Positions 45,891 to 57,712 of a stretch of DNA of 64,000 bases are shown piece by piece. Origin of the DNA: Hygrocybe punicea (lineage: Eukaryota; Basidiomycota; Agaricomycetes; Agaricales; Hygrophoraceae); contig OY744470.1 of the NCBI GenBank assembly GCA_963556145.1, positions 4,774,001 through 4,838,000 of the forward strand. Reading direction: 5' to 3'. A program made the position numbers and the translations under genes. Every line of letters begins with the position of its first letter. Within the stretch, counting starts at the first letter, position 1. Under the pieces are notes generated by a model. The model was not told the DNA's origin. It saw nothing but the letters and a program-made list of their open reading frames with translations, and ran no database searches.

Positions 45891-46374
45891 CTAGATTCTG
45901 TTGAGATTTCAATCTAATATACATGCATTTGTTAGCAATGCTGGTTGTACAATGATAGACAGAAAGCAAATCAAACATGTTCAAGAAGATTCTGGCATAT
46001 AGTTCAAATAAAAAAGAGGGATGAGCTGATTTACAACTAGAAAGAACAAATTCAGTACTGTTGGAGATACTTGTGATTTTTTCAGGGATGTGTGATGTGA
46101 AAGAAGAGGTGGATTGGAGACTAATATTATGAATGGGGACTAAAATTGGTAAATAAGTGGGATTTTCATTCTTTGTGAGATTGTCTTTGTAAAAATTCAG
46201 AGTAACAGGGCACAGAATGACATTTGGTATTACAGAAACAGTTGGTGTGACATGGACATTTTGTATGTCACTTGCAGGAGGCACAAGGCCAATCCCAGTA
46301 ACAGCACATTGTGCCCAAGACATTGTAATGATAAAAATCATAACACATTGTGACATGGATGACATTTTTAACAT
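45891..46374 (-). pseudogene. HelA Rep N-terminal extension, copy R6
   Basis: Minus-strand frame from ATG at 46374: MLKMSSMSQCVMIFIITMSW then AQCAVTGIGLVPPAS, FVLSSCKSAHPSFLFELYAR and YHCTTSIANKCMY, up to A7. Joined across A7 it stays in frame into GGGKANIFSFHEL, giving about 300 residues before a stop at 44444-44446. The first 25 residues resemble a signal peptide or membrane anchor, unusual for a nuclear replicase. The shared reading with R3 supports past coding. Confidence 0.6.
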
Positions 46375-46619
46375 TTTTGTGAACAGTTTTATAATTTTTT
46401 TGAAAATAGAAGCTGGATGACAATATGGATATGTCAAATATATCTGGAGAAGATGAATAAACAACATACCAATACAAATTCCAGGACATAAAGTGATAAA
46501 AATCGAAAAAATCCACAAAAATTTGCATTTTAAGGCTATATATCAATAAAATATGTAAACATTTGATCATAGATGATAAAAGATTCATACCTGAGGCAGA
46601 AAAAATCCACTGTAAAACT

Positions 46620-47565
46620 GTAGGTTAAGAAATGAGCTTATACAATCTAAAAAGGTGAAAAAATTCGAAATTTCCACATACTTTGAATGTTGACAGGAAG
46701 ATTAACTGTCCAATGATGGATTACGTCAACCAACAATAATTTACACCAATAAAAGACATTACCAGTGGTCCAAGATACAAAACAAGGCCAGAGAAAAGAA
46801 AAAGCATGAAAATCTGAAGAATTTTTGACTTTTTTGTCTATAAAAGGAAATATTATGTCAGCATTGGACCCTGAATGGTGCGAAAACATCACCTGATCCA
46901 GAAAACATTTTTTCGGAGTCTGAATATGGAAAACTGAGCTTAAACAAGCAAAAAAGGTGAAAAAACATGAAATTTGTACATACTTTGAAAATTGACAGGG
47001 AGATGAGCTGTAAATTGATAGATTATGTTGATAAACAATAAGATTTACAAATTGAAGACATTACCTGTGGTCCAGGAAAGAAAATAGAGCCATATAGAAG
47101 AAAAAGCATGAAAATCCAAAGAATTTTCAACTTTTATGTCTGAAAAAGGAAAGATTATGTCAGCTTTGGACCCTGAATTGTCCAGGCACATCACATGATC
47201 CAGATCGCTGTTTTTCGGAGTCTGAATATGACAAACTGAGTTTAAACAAGCTAAAAAGGTGAAAAAATGTGAAATTTACACATAATTTGAAATTTGACAG
47301 GGAGATAGGCTATAAAATGATAGATTATGTCAACAAACAGCAAGACATACAAATTGAAGACATTACCAGTGGTCCAGGAAAGAAAACAGAGCCACAGGAA
47401 ATAAAAAGCACAAAAATCCGAAGAATTTTGTACTTTTATGTCTAAAAAAGGAAAGTTTATGTCAGCATTGGACCCTGAATGGTCCGGACACATCACCTGA
47501 TCCAGAAAACATTTTTCGGAGTCTGAATATGAAAAACTGAGCTTAAACGAGCCAAAAAGGTCAAA
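46620..47565 (-). repeat. 301-bp tandem repeats in the HelA leader
   Basis: About three units with TTTTTCGGAGTCTGAATATG at 46,908, 47,210 and 47,511 and GGACCCTGAATGGTCC-type palindromes. The R3 leader (29,530-29,920) has only about 1.5 units. Confidence 0.85.
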
Positions 47566-48089
47566 CAACTCGGACTTAATGCACCAATTGGGGAAGGTGG
47601 TGGTTCAGGTTCAAGAGGCAAAAGCGCAATAAGGTTCAAAGTCTGGGTTCAAATGGTGATCTGACTAATGATTATATAATCATGATTACATAAGAAAATT
47701 AACCAAAACCAAAATTGTAATATAAAGTGATCTAACTATATTGGGTTTATTTATTTGTATTTGTTTGTTATATGGCTAAGTTGCAACATCACTCATGCAT
47801 GACTACTGATGATATCAGCAAATGAGGATTTTATTTGTCTTTGTTTATATCTATTTGCATTTGTTTACTCAAGCTCAAATAAGACAATAAGACCAAAAAA
47901 TTTGATAAAATATATATAATTGTGTTATATAATTCTATTTGTTACATGCAATCAATGTGATGGTGATCAATATGAAATTTAGCAAACTTTATGTAAAATT
48001 GCCTAATATGGTTAGACTAGTCACATGTGACTGTCATCATTATGATCAGTAAAAAATTTGGTGTATATTATTTGAAATTACCTTATATG

Positions 48090-48439
48090 TGTTGGAATTA
48101 GTAACGTCGTACATTTATAATTGTCTTTGTTATTCGTTTGGATATGCGCTTATCTGGTTATTATCAGATAACTACTCGTTAGGACTATCTTCGTATGTAA
48201 TCTTCTTTACTCATCGGAGTGTATCCGGGTCTACCTTCTCCGAGGGACTTACGCTATTGGCTAGTTGTCATCATTAGTCATCATTTGTAGTTAGTATATA
48301 TACTTGGTATCCGATGTAGTAGTCACCCCATCGGATTATTACATGTTTGTATCAGACCTAATACCGTCTCTCTAAGAATCTTCCCTTTCTTACGAGTGTC
48401 AACTAACGTTGTCAATAACCGTATAATCCGCTTTTAACA
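48090..48439 (+). mobile_element. Copia-type solo LTR (second copy)
   Basis: 350 bp, TGTTGGAATTAGTAACG...CGCTTTTAACA, with duplication ATATG at 48085-48089 and 48440-48444. It contains GTATATATACTTGG, a likely TATA box. It lies in the 5' part of HelA R6. Confidence 0.95.
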
Positions 48440-48841
48440 ATATGGTTAGATTAGTCATATGTGACTGTCACACCTTACCCGAAATGGTTATATTAGTCAT
48501 ATGTGACTGTCACACCTTACCCGAAATGGTTATATTAGTCAGCAGTTCAATTTTCAGCTGATTCCAATAAGAATTGAAGTCAGTACGAATATTTTGAATA
48601 TAATTTGAAGGTAATGTGTCTTTTCTGAGGCAACCCATATTTGGATGCTTTTGTAAGCTTGTCCACACATGGCTAGGACCACATGTTATTTTTCAGTATA
48701 ACAACTAGAATCATATCTTTTGCCCAAAAAAAAAGTCCCCTACATACGATCAACTTCATTAATTAATTAATTAATTACGAACCCTCACTGAACTAGGTCT
48801 GATAAAGAACGAGTCTTTTAATAAATTAAAAGAACTCGTAA

Positions 48842-51422
48842 TTCAGTGAAAAGAAGAAGCATGTTGTTCCAAACTTTGTTGGTGGTTCATTGCCCAGACG
48901 TGATAGAGGAGACAGAGAATACTATTGCATCACAATGCTCACTCTATTCAAACCATGGAGATCTGGTCATGACCTGAAAAGTGAACTGGAATCATGGGAT
49001 GAAGCATTCACTGATCATGAATTCACTAATAGACAATTAGATGTCATGGACAACTTTAATCTGAGATATGAATGCCTTGATGCTAGAGATGACTATTCTG
49101 CTCAGCTTAGACAAGGAGCAGTGTTAGATGGCACTTGTCCTCAATTTATGACTTCAGATATGATTTCACACTTGGATGATGACAACATTCAAAATGGTGG
49201 TGACTTTGGAGATGACCATTATGAGCAGGACAAAACTTCTGCAGGTTATGGCACTAACAAATACTCTGAACTTGGTCAACATGGTAGACTAATCAAAGCT
49301 CAAATGGATGCCACTGAAAACATTGTCAGAAACATTGGTTGGCTTGATCCATGTCCAGATGGTTCAATTACAGTAATTTCTGCTCCACTTGAAGTTGAAA
49401 TGAATCAACCTGGTACTCAATGGAAACAACTTGTTCGAGAACAGAGGCAAGAAATACTAGATGTGCGCAATCAACACATTCCTGCTAACTCAAAGTCTAT
49501 TTCACATAAAACATACACTGATCCAAATGAAAATGAGGTGATGATTGTGGACCAATCATACTTGATGCAAACTTTCACAGCTGAAAATGCACAGAGACAA
49601 CAGCTAATTGATGCTACAGTTAGAAAATTCAGCTTGAACACTGAGCAGAAAAGAGCCTTTAGAATCATTGCAAATCATGCTTCATCTCTCAGTAGTGACC
49701 AGTTGAAAATGAATATTGCTGGAATGGCTGGCACTGCAAAATCACAAGTCATCAAAGCAGTTGTTCATTTCTTTGATACTGCACATGAGTCCCACGGATT
49801 TGTAATTCTTGGTCCCACTGGTACATCTGCAGCTCTGCAAAATGGTTCTACTTATCACTACTTCCTGGGCATCAATCCAAACATGTCAAATAGAAATGAA
49901 GCAATGGGCATTGCTCAGCTCAAAGGTAGACTAGAAGGAGTTGACTACATTTTCATTGATGAAGTCTCAATGTTGTCTTGTCATGATCTCTACAAAATCA
50001 GTGCTAGACTAGCTAAAGCTTTGAACATTCATGACATCCCATTTGGTGGAATCAACATGATATTTGCTGGAGACTTTGCACAGTTACCACTGGTTGGAGG
50101 TGCACCATTGTACAGTGGCACAGTTGGCACTCAGATCACATCAGCCTTGACAACACACTCTCAGGAAACTGCCATTGGAAAAGCACTCTGGCATCAAGTA
50201 ACCACAGTTGTGATTCTCAGAGAAAACATGAGACAGAGGACCCAAACAGCTGAGGATGCCTTGTTCAGAACTGCCCTTGTCAACATGCGTTATGGCAAAT
50301 GTACAGCACAGGATATTCAATTTTTGAGAACCAGAATTGCAGGCAAACGTCCAGACCAGCCCAACATTGCCTCCAAAGATTTTAGAAATGTTCCCATCAT
50401 ATGTGGCATTCACTCACAAAAGGATCAGATCAACCAGCTTGGATGTGAAAGATTTGCTTCAGATACCAATCAAAACTTGACCAACTTCTATTCCATTAAC
50501 AAATGGGGGAAAGACAAGGAGTCTAGTGTGAGAAACAAGTCACAGTCCAAATCTAAAGCAGTACATCAATCCAGTGATATAGATTTTGATACACAAAGAG
50601 AGATATGGAAAGTGCGACATGCTGCCACTGATAACTTTGCTGGGAAACTCTCATTGTGTCTTGGTATGCCTGTCATGCTTCGCAACAATGATGCCACTGA
50701 GCTCTGCATTACAAAAGGACAAGAGGGATTTGTTGTTGGCTGGCAGTCAATGAAAGCAAGTCATGGCAGAAGAGTACTTGACACCTTGTTTGTTGAACTA
50801 GACAAACCTCCAAAGCTGGTGCAGATTCCAGGACTTCCTGACAATGTGGTGCCCATTGTAAAAAACACCAAGACAATTCAGTGTGTATTTCCAAATGACC
50901 TGAAGGAATCCATTGAGAGACAACAAGTCTGGGTGCTACCTAACTTTGCAATGACTGCTCATGCTGCTCAAGGAAAAACACGTCCATTCAATGTTGTGCA
51001 TTTGAACAGTTGCTTCAACCACATGTCATATTATTCTTCATTGTCTAGAAGTGCTTCTGCTGCTGGAACTGTAATAATTCAAGGCTTTGACACTAAAGTG
51101 ATCACTAGAGGTTGTTCTGGATATCTTAGACAAGAATTTAGAGAACTAGAATTGCTTGATGAGATTACAAGGATTAGATATGAAGGCACTTTACCTGATC
51201 ACATTGATGCTGGTACATGCTCAGTTATGCTTCGAAACTTTCAGTGGAAGGGAATTCACTATGTTCCTGCTAAAACTGATACTGCTATTAAATGGTCACC
51301 AACTGATCCACTACTATTGGCTCATAGAATCCCTGACAGCCCATGGCAATTGGTTGAAAAATGCAAAGGCAAACAGAAAGCAGCTGTAGTTGCAACTTCA
51401 TTTGTTCCAGCAAAAGGTTCAG
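48842..51422 (+). pseudogene. Helitron PIF1-like helicase, copy R7
   Basis: Open for 860 codons from IEFSEKKKHVV-equivalent sequence to AKGS. It has an acidic region, Walker A changed to GMAGTAKS (49721-49744; Gly codon GGA is GCA at 49736-49738), Walker B FIDEVS, GDFAQLPLVGG (LPPVGG in R2), FAMTAHAAQGKT and YYSSLSRSASA, the C-terminal helicase motifs. Although the frame is open, the Walker A change probably abolishes ATP binding. It is nearly full length at the C terminus and cut by B3 at 51423. The 5' side is cut by R6. Confidence 0.9.
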
Positions 51423-53400
51423 TTACGAGTTCTTCCATTTATGGAAGAATCGTTCTTATCAGTCCAGGATACAGCGCAGTTCGTCAGTAATTAAATAATT
51501 GATTAATGTTTGAAATCGACCATAGAGCCAAATTTTGCATTTCTGACCGTTTCTTTTCGAAAAAATTCATGAATAAACTAGATTTTTCGAATTTTGTCCT
51601 CAAATATTGTCAGGAATATAGGATTTATCTTGAGGTCATAAGAACTCAAAGACCGTTACAATGGATAAGAAAAATAATTTGTATGACGCGGAATTTGAGC
51701 GAAAAAGGCAGTTGTCACACTGAGTAACAGGTGAGTTGCCCCCCCCTCCTCGAATTTTTTTGGTTCATCTTCAGTCAGATACCACTGACTTATGTAGGGG
51801 TAGGCCCAAAACGATTCCGGCACCCCGTTTCCGACTAAAACGACGAGTCTGGGCGAGGGGAACGGCCACACACGGAATTGGTAAGTCTCCCCCCCTTGAT
51901 ACATTTTTGTTCACCTTCGCCCGAATACAGCCTGTCCTGCCCCGTTTTCGACCACCCCTGGCCATTCTTCACTCCCCGCTCCTCGTTCGTGTTGAATACA
52001 AGCGACCGGGGGGTCTCAGGCCGTCGTGTTCCAGCTCTCTGCCCAATCTCAAGCACCCACCCTTTTTCATCCACCAGGACACCCTTTCCCTCCCCGTTTT
52101 CGACCACCCCCAGCCAGTCTCCACCCCCCGCACCTCGTTCCCATTGCAAACAAACACCCGGGCGGTCTCACGACCGCACGTTCTCACGACCGCACGTTCT
52201 GACTCTCTGCCCAGCCAGCACCACCCCGTTTTCAACCACCAAATCACCCCGTCCCGCCCCGTTTTCAACCACCACCGGCCAGTCTCCACCCCCCACGACT
52301 CATCCCCGTTGAGAACAAGCAGTCAAGGGGTGGCAGGACCTCGCGTTCCGGCTTTCTGTGCAACCACTGCCATACCACATTTTCATCCACCAAATCACCC
52401 CGTTCCGCCCAGTCTTCAATCACTCCCAACCAGTCTACACCCCCAGCACCTCGTTCCCTTTGAAAACGAGCAACTGGGGGGTGTCAGTACCTCGCGTTCC
52501 GGCTGTCTGGCCAACCACCACCAACCCCCCTTTTCAACTACCAGGATGCCCCTCGTGCCCCGTTTTCAACCACCTACGGCCACTCTACACCCCCCATGCT
52601 TCGTTTCCATTGAAAACGAGCGACCGGGGGGTCTCAAGACCTAGGGTTCCGGCTGTCTGCGCAACCACCACCACCACCCGGTTTTCACTCACCAGGACAC
52701 CCCTTCCTGCCCTGTTTTCGACCACCCCCGGCCGGTACATGCCCCCCGCGACTCGTTTCCGTTGAAAATGAGAGGCCGGGGGGGTCCGAATCCGTCGCGT
52801 TTAATTAATTGATTAATGTTTGTAATCAACTATAGAGCCAAATTCTGCATTTCTGCTCTTTTCTTTTTGAAAAAAATCACAAATAAACTAGATTTTTCGA
52901 ATTTTGTCCACAAATATTTTCAGGAATACAGGATTTATCTTGAGGTCATAAGAACTCACAAAATGCTCCAATGGACAAGAAAAAGTATTTGTATCACACG
53001 AATTTGAGCGAAAAAGGCAGTTGTCACGCTCAGTCACATGTGAGTTGCCCCATTTTTTTTGGTTCACTTTCGGTCGGATACCACTGACTTAGGTAGGGGC
53101 AGGCCCCAAACGATTCCGGCACCCCGTTTCCGACCAAAATGACGTCTCGGTAAGGGGAACGGCCGCGCACAGAATCTGTGCCCCCTTGATATTTTTTTTC
53201 TCTCTTTTGCACGGGTACAATTTACTTAGGTTCACACAGGCTCCAAACGATTCCGGCACCCCATTTCCGACTAAAACAACGAGTCTAGGCGAGGGGAACG
53301 GCCACACACGGAACAACCTCAAGCACCCCGCATTTCCATCCACCAGGACGCCCCACCCCACCCCATCCTGTTTGCGACCACCCAGCTAGTCTACACCCCC
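51423..53400 (+). mobile_element. HelB-type element B3 (truncated, composite)
   Basis: Complete hairpin at 51423, conserved 5' body (CCATAGAGCCAAATTTTGCA), GC-rich minisatellite (51,900-52,795), then a second HelB 5' body lacking its hairpin from about 52,801 and a further short minisatellite to 53,400. No 3' terminus is seen; it ends against the gene island. Confidence 0.75.
51900..52795 (+). repeat. GC-rich minisatellite in B3
   Basis: About six units with GTTTTCGACCACCCC, ACCTCGTTCC and CGACCGGGGGGTCTCA. The long open frame across it is a composition artefact. Confidence 0.83.
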
Positions 53401-53535
53401 GTGTTGCATAAGTTATAGCAGTTCTTAACATTCAAGTTAACAGAAATGCACCCATGTTCATATAAATTAAAAATATGTACAAAAAATATGAAAAGATGAT
53501 GGTTTCAAGAAGAAAAAAATTCAAGCAGGCTGATC

Positions 53536-54729
53536 TTAGTTATTATTGATGGCATCTTCAACCGCATTCTCGTCATCCTCATCCTCATCATCAGTGAAAG
53601 CCATTCCCCTTTTTCTAATCTTTGAGGATACCTCCTGTTGAAGACGTTGGGTCTTCAACAACGTTTTTGATGCCTCCTTAACCAAGCCAGCCCAGATATC
53701 AGTCAAAATATGCAAGGGTAGTTAGCCTACATACCTGGGCAAACCTATCATCGATGAGAGCTAAGGTGTGAAGTACGATTCCAAGTTTGAAGGTTTTATC
53801 ATCCTTGGCAGAAAATGCACGAAATGACACTCGAACATCCACTATCACGCCTGGAAAAAAACTGGTCGGTGCTATACGTCCATATCTACACATTTTGACC
53901 CGTGAGTTTTTCTCGGTAGAGTCAATATCATATGCTCACTTGGTTTTGTTCTCAGGCGTTATCTGTCTTGTGAAGTAACCAACATTGTTGGAGGCAACGT
54001 GCAAGTATCGGCTTTGATCGACTGAGGCTAAAACTCCGTCAGGATCCACAAGAGGATCAAAGGGAACGACATTTGATCGGTTGGCAAATTTGGCACTGGT
54101 GAAGTATCTGTTGTCTGCCTCAATAGTTTTGTAACCCGCAAAAGTTCCAGGCATCCAGGGATGTAGTTTGGAAAGACGAACGTCTTTGGAAAATATGGAG
54201 TGGATAGCTTGGATGCCATCCAGTGCCAGGTCGAACTGAGGGGAATTCAGCCCTGTCAATACAACATGCTGCCGGAGAAATTTGATGCTGGACCCCTTGC
54301 TACCAATAATCTCAAGATAAACTTCAGATCTTCGCATATTGGCTAGTACTCACCTTGGAAGTCGGTGAATTGGAGGTAAGTTACTCTCTACAATAATTCC
54401 AGTGAGACGAAAGACAACTTCCTCCATCTCACCGCCATCTATATCTTGGACCAGTTCATAGTGCCCCGTTTCTTGATTGTGTTGAGGCTTCGCTTTCAAA
54501 TATAGACCGTTTTCCTAGTATATTGTTGGCAATTTAACCAAGAAAATATTCGTCGGAATACATGCCTTATTAAATACACCCAGATACTTCTGGCGAGGTT
54601 TTCCCTCATATGCCTCAGTAGAGAGCGTTTCGAGTACCTTAGCTTTTATTGAGGAGCATATGAGCTGTAATAACTGTAGCTCATAAGAGTTCTCTTACCA
54701 GCTGCAGTATACTGATAGAATTGATTCAT
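53536..54729 (-). pseudogene. Fungal orphan-family gene, several introns, in-frame stop
   Basis: Minus strand from MNQFYQYTAA (54729) to EDAINNN and TAA (53536-53538). Exons recognised: MNQFYQ with a GTAAGA donor; IKAKVLETLSTEAYEGKPRQ to LPTIY and, across a TAG at 54515-54517, ENGLYLKAKPQ to IHRLPR (GTGAGT donor); SKGSSIKFLRQHVVLTGL to NNVGYFTRQ; RYGRIAPTSFFPGVIVDVRV to DDRFAQ (GTATGT donor); a last acidic exon. The style (WMPGTFAGYKTIEADNRYF, VDPDGVLASVDQSRYLHV) is that of a protein family much expanded in mushrooms, function unknown. The TAG may be a mutation or part of a missed intron. Confidence 0.6.
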
Positions 54730-55184
54730 CGTAGTTGGTTGCTGGTAGAATTCAAAGAGGATAACTTGTGTACGGTATATTAAGATTAGTAGTTCTTGGC
54801 TGTTTCTGATGCAAGTGTCAGAAATCTAACTATATTCAGGTAAACCGTCCTGTTTGTGTCTTAGTGTTGCCGGTGTTTTGGTGTTCCGTACTGCCGGTGT
54901 TGGCGTTTGGGGTGTTCGGATGTTTGGATGTCCAGGTATTTGGATGTTCTGATATTGAGAGTGACATCATTGTGTCTTTTGTGGGCAAATTATCTATTGC
55001 ATTTGATATTTATGGCTTCTTACCGAGGTAACAAGGCACAAAAAATAACACAGAACAGAATGTAATTTTCTTTTCTAGATTCTAATATATGAGAAAGGCG
55101 TTCCTGATTCATACCGTTAATGTCGACGAATATCAGGTTTTGTTGGAACACCTTTTTTTCTTCGTGTTTGTCCTTCTTACCAAC
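54730..55184. promoter_or_regulatory. Shared upstream region of two divergent genes
   Basis: 455 bp between divergent starts. It holds a GTGTT/GGATGTTTGG-rich stretch (54,860-54,950). No specific control motif is identified. Confidence 0.35.
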
Positions 55185-57217
55185 ATGCCCCCGAAAAAGT
55201 GTTCCAGTGTTGGGTCTTCTCCACCTGCTCTGTATTCATCTTCCCTTTATTCAGCTCCCCAATTCACTTATCTTTGTACTGGTTTAGCAGGCAAGGCAGT
55301 ACTCATGCTTGAAAAAAAAAGCCGGTGTATGTTTACAGCGACATCGAGGAGATGTGGGTGCTTCTTTGTTACTTGAAACAGTCTGATTTCTGATGTCTCA
55401 CCCAGTGATGGCGAAAGTGAGGAGGCCACACAGTGAGTATGGTTTATCTGCAATTTGACCGATTTATTTAACTCACTTGAATGATTTATTAGAGAGGATA
55501 AAACTCCCTCACCGATTCCCAAGCCGAAGGGATCAGCTAAGCGGTTTGTAATCATTTTTGATCTAGTGGAATGACTTGTCTTATTATTATGCGTTACACA
55601 GGGGCATCTCAACCACCAAGAGTACTCCTCGTTCTGCGAAAAAAGCTCGAGTTGCTTCTCCAGAAATCTCCCAAGAAGAAGACATGCTGTATGTGACTTT
55701 GCATCATTTCGACCGTTGAATGATTGATGTTGAAAGATACTTCAATAGTTCATCGAAGCCCCAAACAAAGTATTGCTCACCAGTGTTCCACACACCTTAC
55801 CCGTCACTAATACGTCAGTTGGTCCAACAGGTCTCTTCAAAAGGCGTCTTCTCAAAAGGTCTTTCATACAAGAGCCGATTCCCCTGAAGAGGATGTTTTT
55901 CGGTAAAAGACAGTCCTTAATTTGAGAAGCATCCATTCATCTCATACTTACTAGTTCGTCCCCATCTAAGAAAGTCAAGAAAGAGGGGGAAGGAATGGTA
56001 TATTTTGATGACTTTCCTGAATTGTAGGTGTTTTCCGACTTGCATTATTATATCATAAATCTCACATTTTACTCTGCTAGCCGAAGCTTCGTCAAGTCCG
56101 GTGCTGGTCCTGTCGAATGTGAAGTTCTCTTTCCAGAACTAATGGACCCCATGTTGAAGGACACGTATAGGAATCTCCCTGCTCTTCGGTGAGCATCAAC
56201 CATTTTGTTTTTGTATTGTTTTTATGATTGACTGTGCTGGATTTAGCAAAGGGACTCTGGTCACTGCCAATGCTGGTATTGATCCCATTGAACCATTTTT
56301 GCTTAGCAACGTTCCAACAATCTTTCCCTCAGCAAATATAAAGTATGTCTCTTGCTTACTTTGATCATGAGCTGTGGTTCAAACTGTAACTGCGTACCTA
56401 GGCTTCTTTTCGAGGCCATCACCTTTACTAGGTCCGGTGTGTTCATGAATCCATCCAGAGCATCCCCACATGTCGTCAAGACCAACCCAGTATTGGAAAG
56501 TGCACGATCTGTGGAGTATGCTAGCCAGGCTGGCTCATACGGATTCAATCCTTATATCGTTTTCACCTCCGTTTTGCTTGTGACCAGTTCCAACTTGACA
56601 TCTGAACCTGTTGGGATTTTCCGGCAGATCAGCGGACTGATGTGCACTCAGGAGTGGGAGAGGTTCTGCGCCTTTTTCTGCATGGTATTCAAGGTTCCTG
56701 AGCTGAGGGCTCAAATATTTGAGGGTTCGGTGGTGATTAGCACTCGTGCTAAACAAAAAGACAGGGATGACGGTAAGTACCAGTCACATCCTATTGCATT
56801 CGAGATCTTCTAATAACTTAGTCATTGTTCAGCTGGATCTACAGGAAATAACATTGCGAAACTACTGGCCAGAAAGAAATCAGCCACCAATCAGTCTCCG
56901 GTGAAAGCCATGTCATCTAATAGTAGGGCAGTGAAAGGTGCATTGAACTTTGAGGACCAAGGTGAGTAAAATTCGATTGGTTAGTTTTCGATGGTCTGAG
57001 GAAGTTGCCAGTTCTGGTATATGACGGCATGAATGGCATGGTGAATTTTACCAGGCTCGATCACCTTCCGTCTGACTTGAAGTTGTGGGAGGACGACTTG
57101 GTGGGAAAGATTTGTCTGGTTGGGTACACGGCGAATAGCTGGATCCCCAAGGACAATGTGACCAAGCAGCTCTCCCTAAATATCCAGTGGGCCATAGTTT
57201 TAGCCAAGGAGGAGTAG
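55185..57217 (+). pseudogene. Fungal orphan-family gene with many small exons (probable frameshift)
   Basis: Starts MPPKKCSSVGSSPP at 55185. Recognisable exons: GLAGKAVLMLEKK then VYVYSDIEEMWVLLCYL; EDKTPSPIPKPKGSAKR; GISTTKSTPRSAKKARVAS; SSPSKKVKKEGEGMVYFDDF; RSFVKSGAGPVECEVLFPEL; KGTLVTANAGIDPIEPFLLS; LLFEAITFTRSGVFMNPSRA onward; VYDGMNGMVNF to WAIVLAKEE ending at 57217. Introns are 50-60 bp, GT-AG. The A9 run at 55312-55320 appears one base short for the family reading. The end pattern (VYD..., VGYTANSW, LSLNIQWAIVL) fits a widespread mushroom family of unknown function. Ser/Lys-rich middle suggests a nuclear protein. Confidence 0.55.
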
Positions 57218-57712
57218 AGCCGTCAGCTTCGGTGAAATTTTTTTTACATGATTATTCTGAATCTGTAGGGTTGTTTGAAAACCCAATATACCGTTTTGTT
57301 GCCTGGTTTTGAACACAAGTTCAGCTTGTTTGTTAATGACCGAACTTGCATGGGTGAAAAAGTTTTTCCATGCCTTACTTGAGTTTTTTACCGTCCTTGT
57401 GAAATTTTTTTCCACACATTACTTTAATTCATTACAAGTTTCTAATCCAATATACCGGGTTTATTATCTGATTTTGAACACAACTTCAGCTTGTTTGTTA
57501 AAAGACCAAACTTTCATGGGTGAAAAAGTTTTTCCAAGCCTTACTTGAGTTTGTTACCGTCCTGGTGAATTTCTTTTTCCACACATTACTTTAATTCGTT
57601 ACGAAGTTCCAAAACACATAAACAGCTTGTCATTCTACTGCCCCAGCAGTTCTTTAAGAGTACTAAACAGTCCAAGTCCCATTTCCCATCTAGTTGCGCC
57701 TTCTTTCTCTAA
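57218..57712. repeat. Tandem duplication between convergent genes
   Basis: Two 164-bp units (57283-57446, 57447-57610) with CCAATATACCG, TTTTGAACACAA and GGTGAAAAAGTTTTTCCA. AT-rich, no gene; it lies between convergent 3' ends. Confidence 0.8.

Larger units (their letters stand above)
45891..48841 (-). mobile_element. HelA Helitron R6, 5' end and leader
   Basis: Minus strand: terminal hairpin at 48841, 5' blocks with GTCACATGTGAC motifs, a Copia solo LTR (48090-48439), an AT-rich leader with 301-bp tandem repeats and the Rep N-terminal extension. Its 5' end abuts helicase R7 at CTGAA^TTC, so R6 was inserted into R7. Confidence 0.85.
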
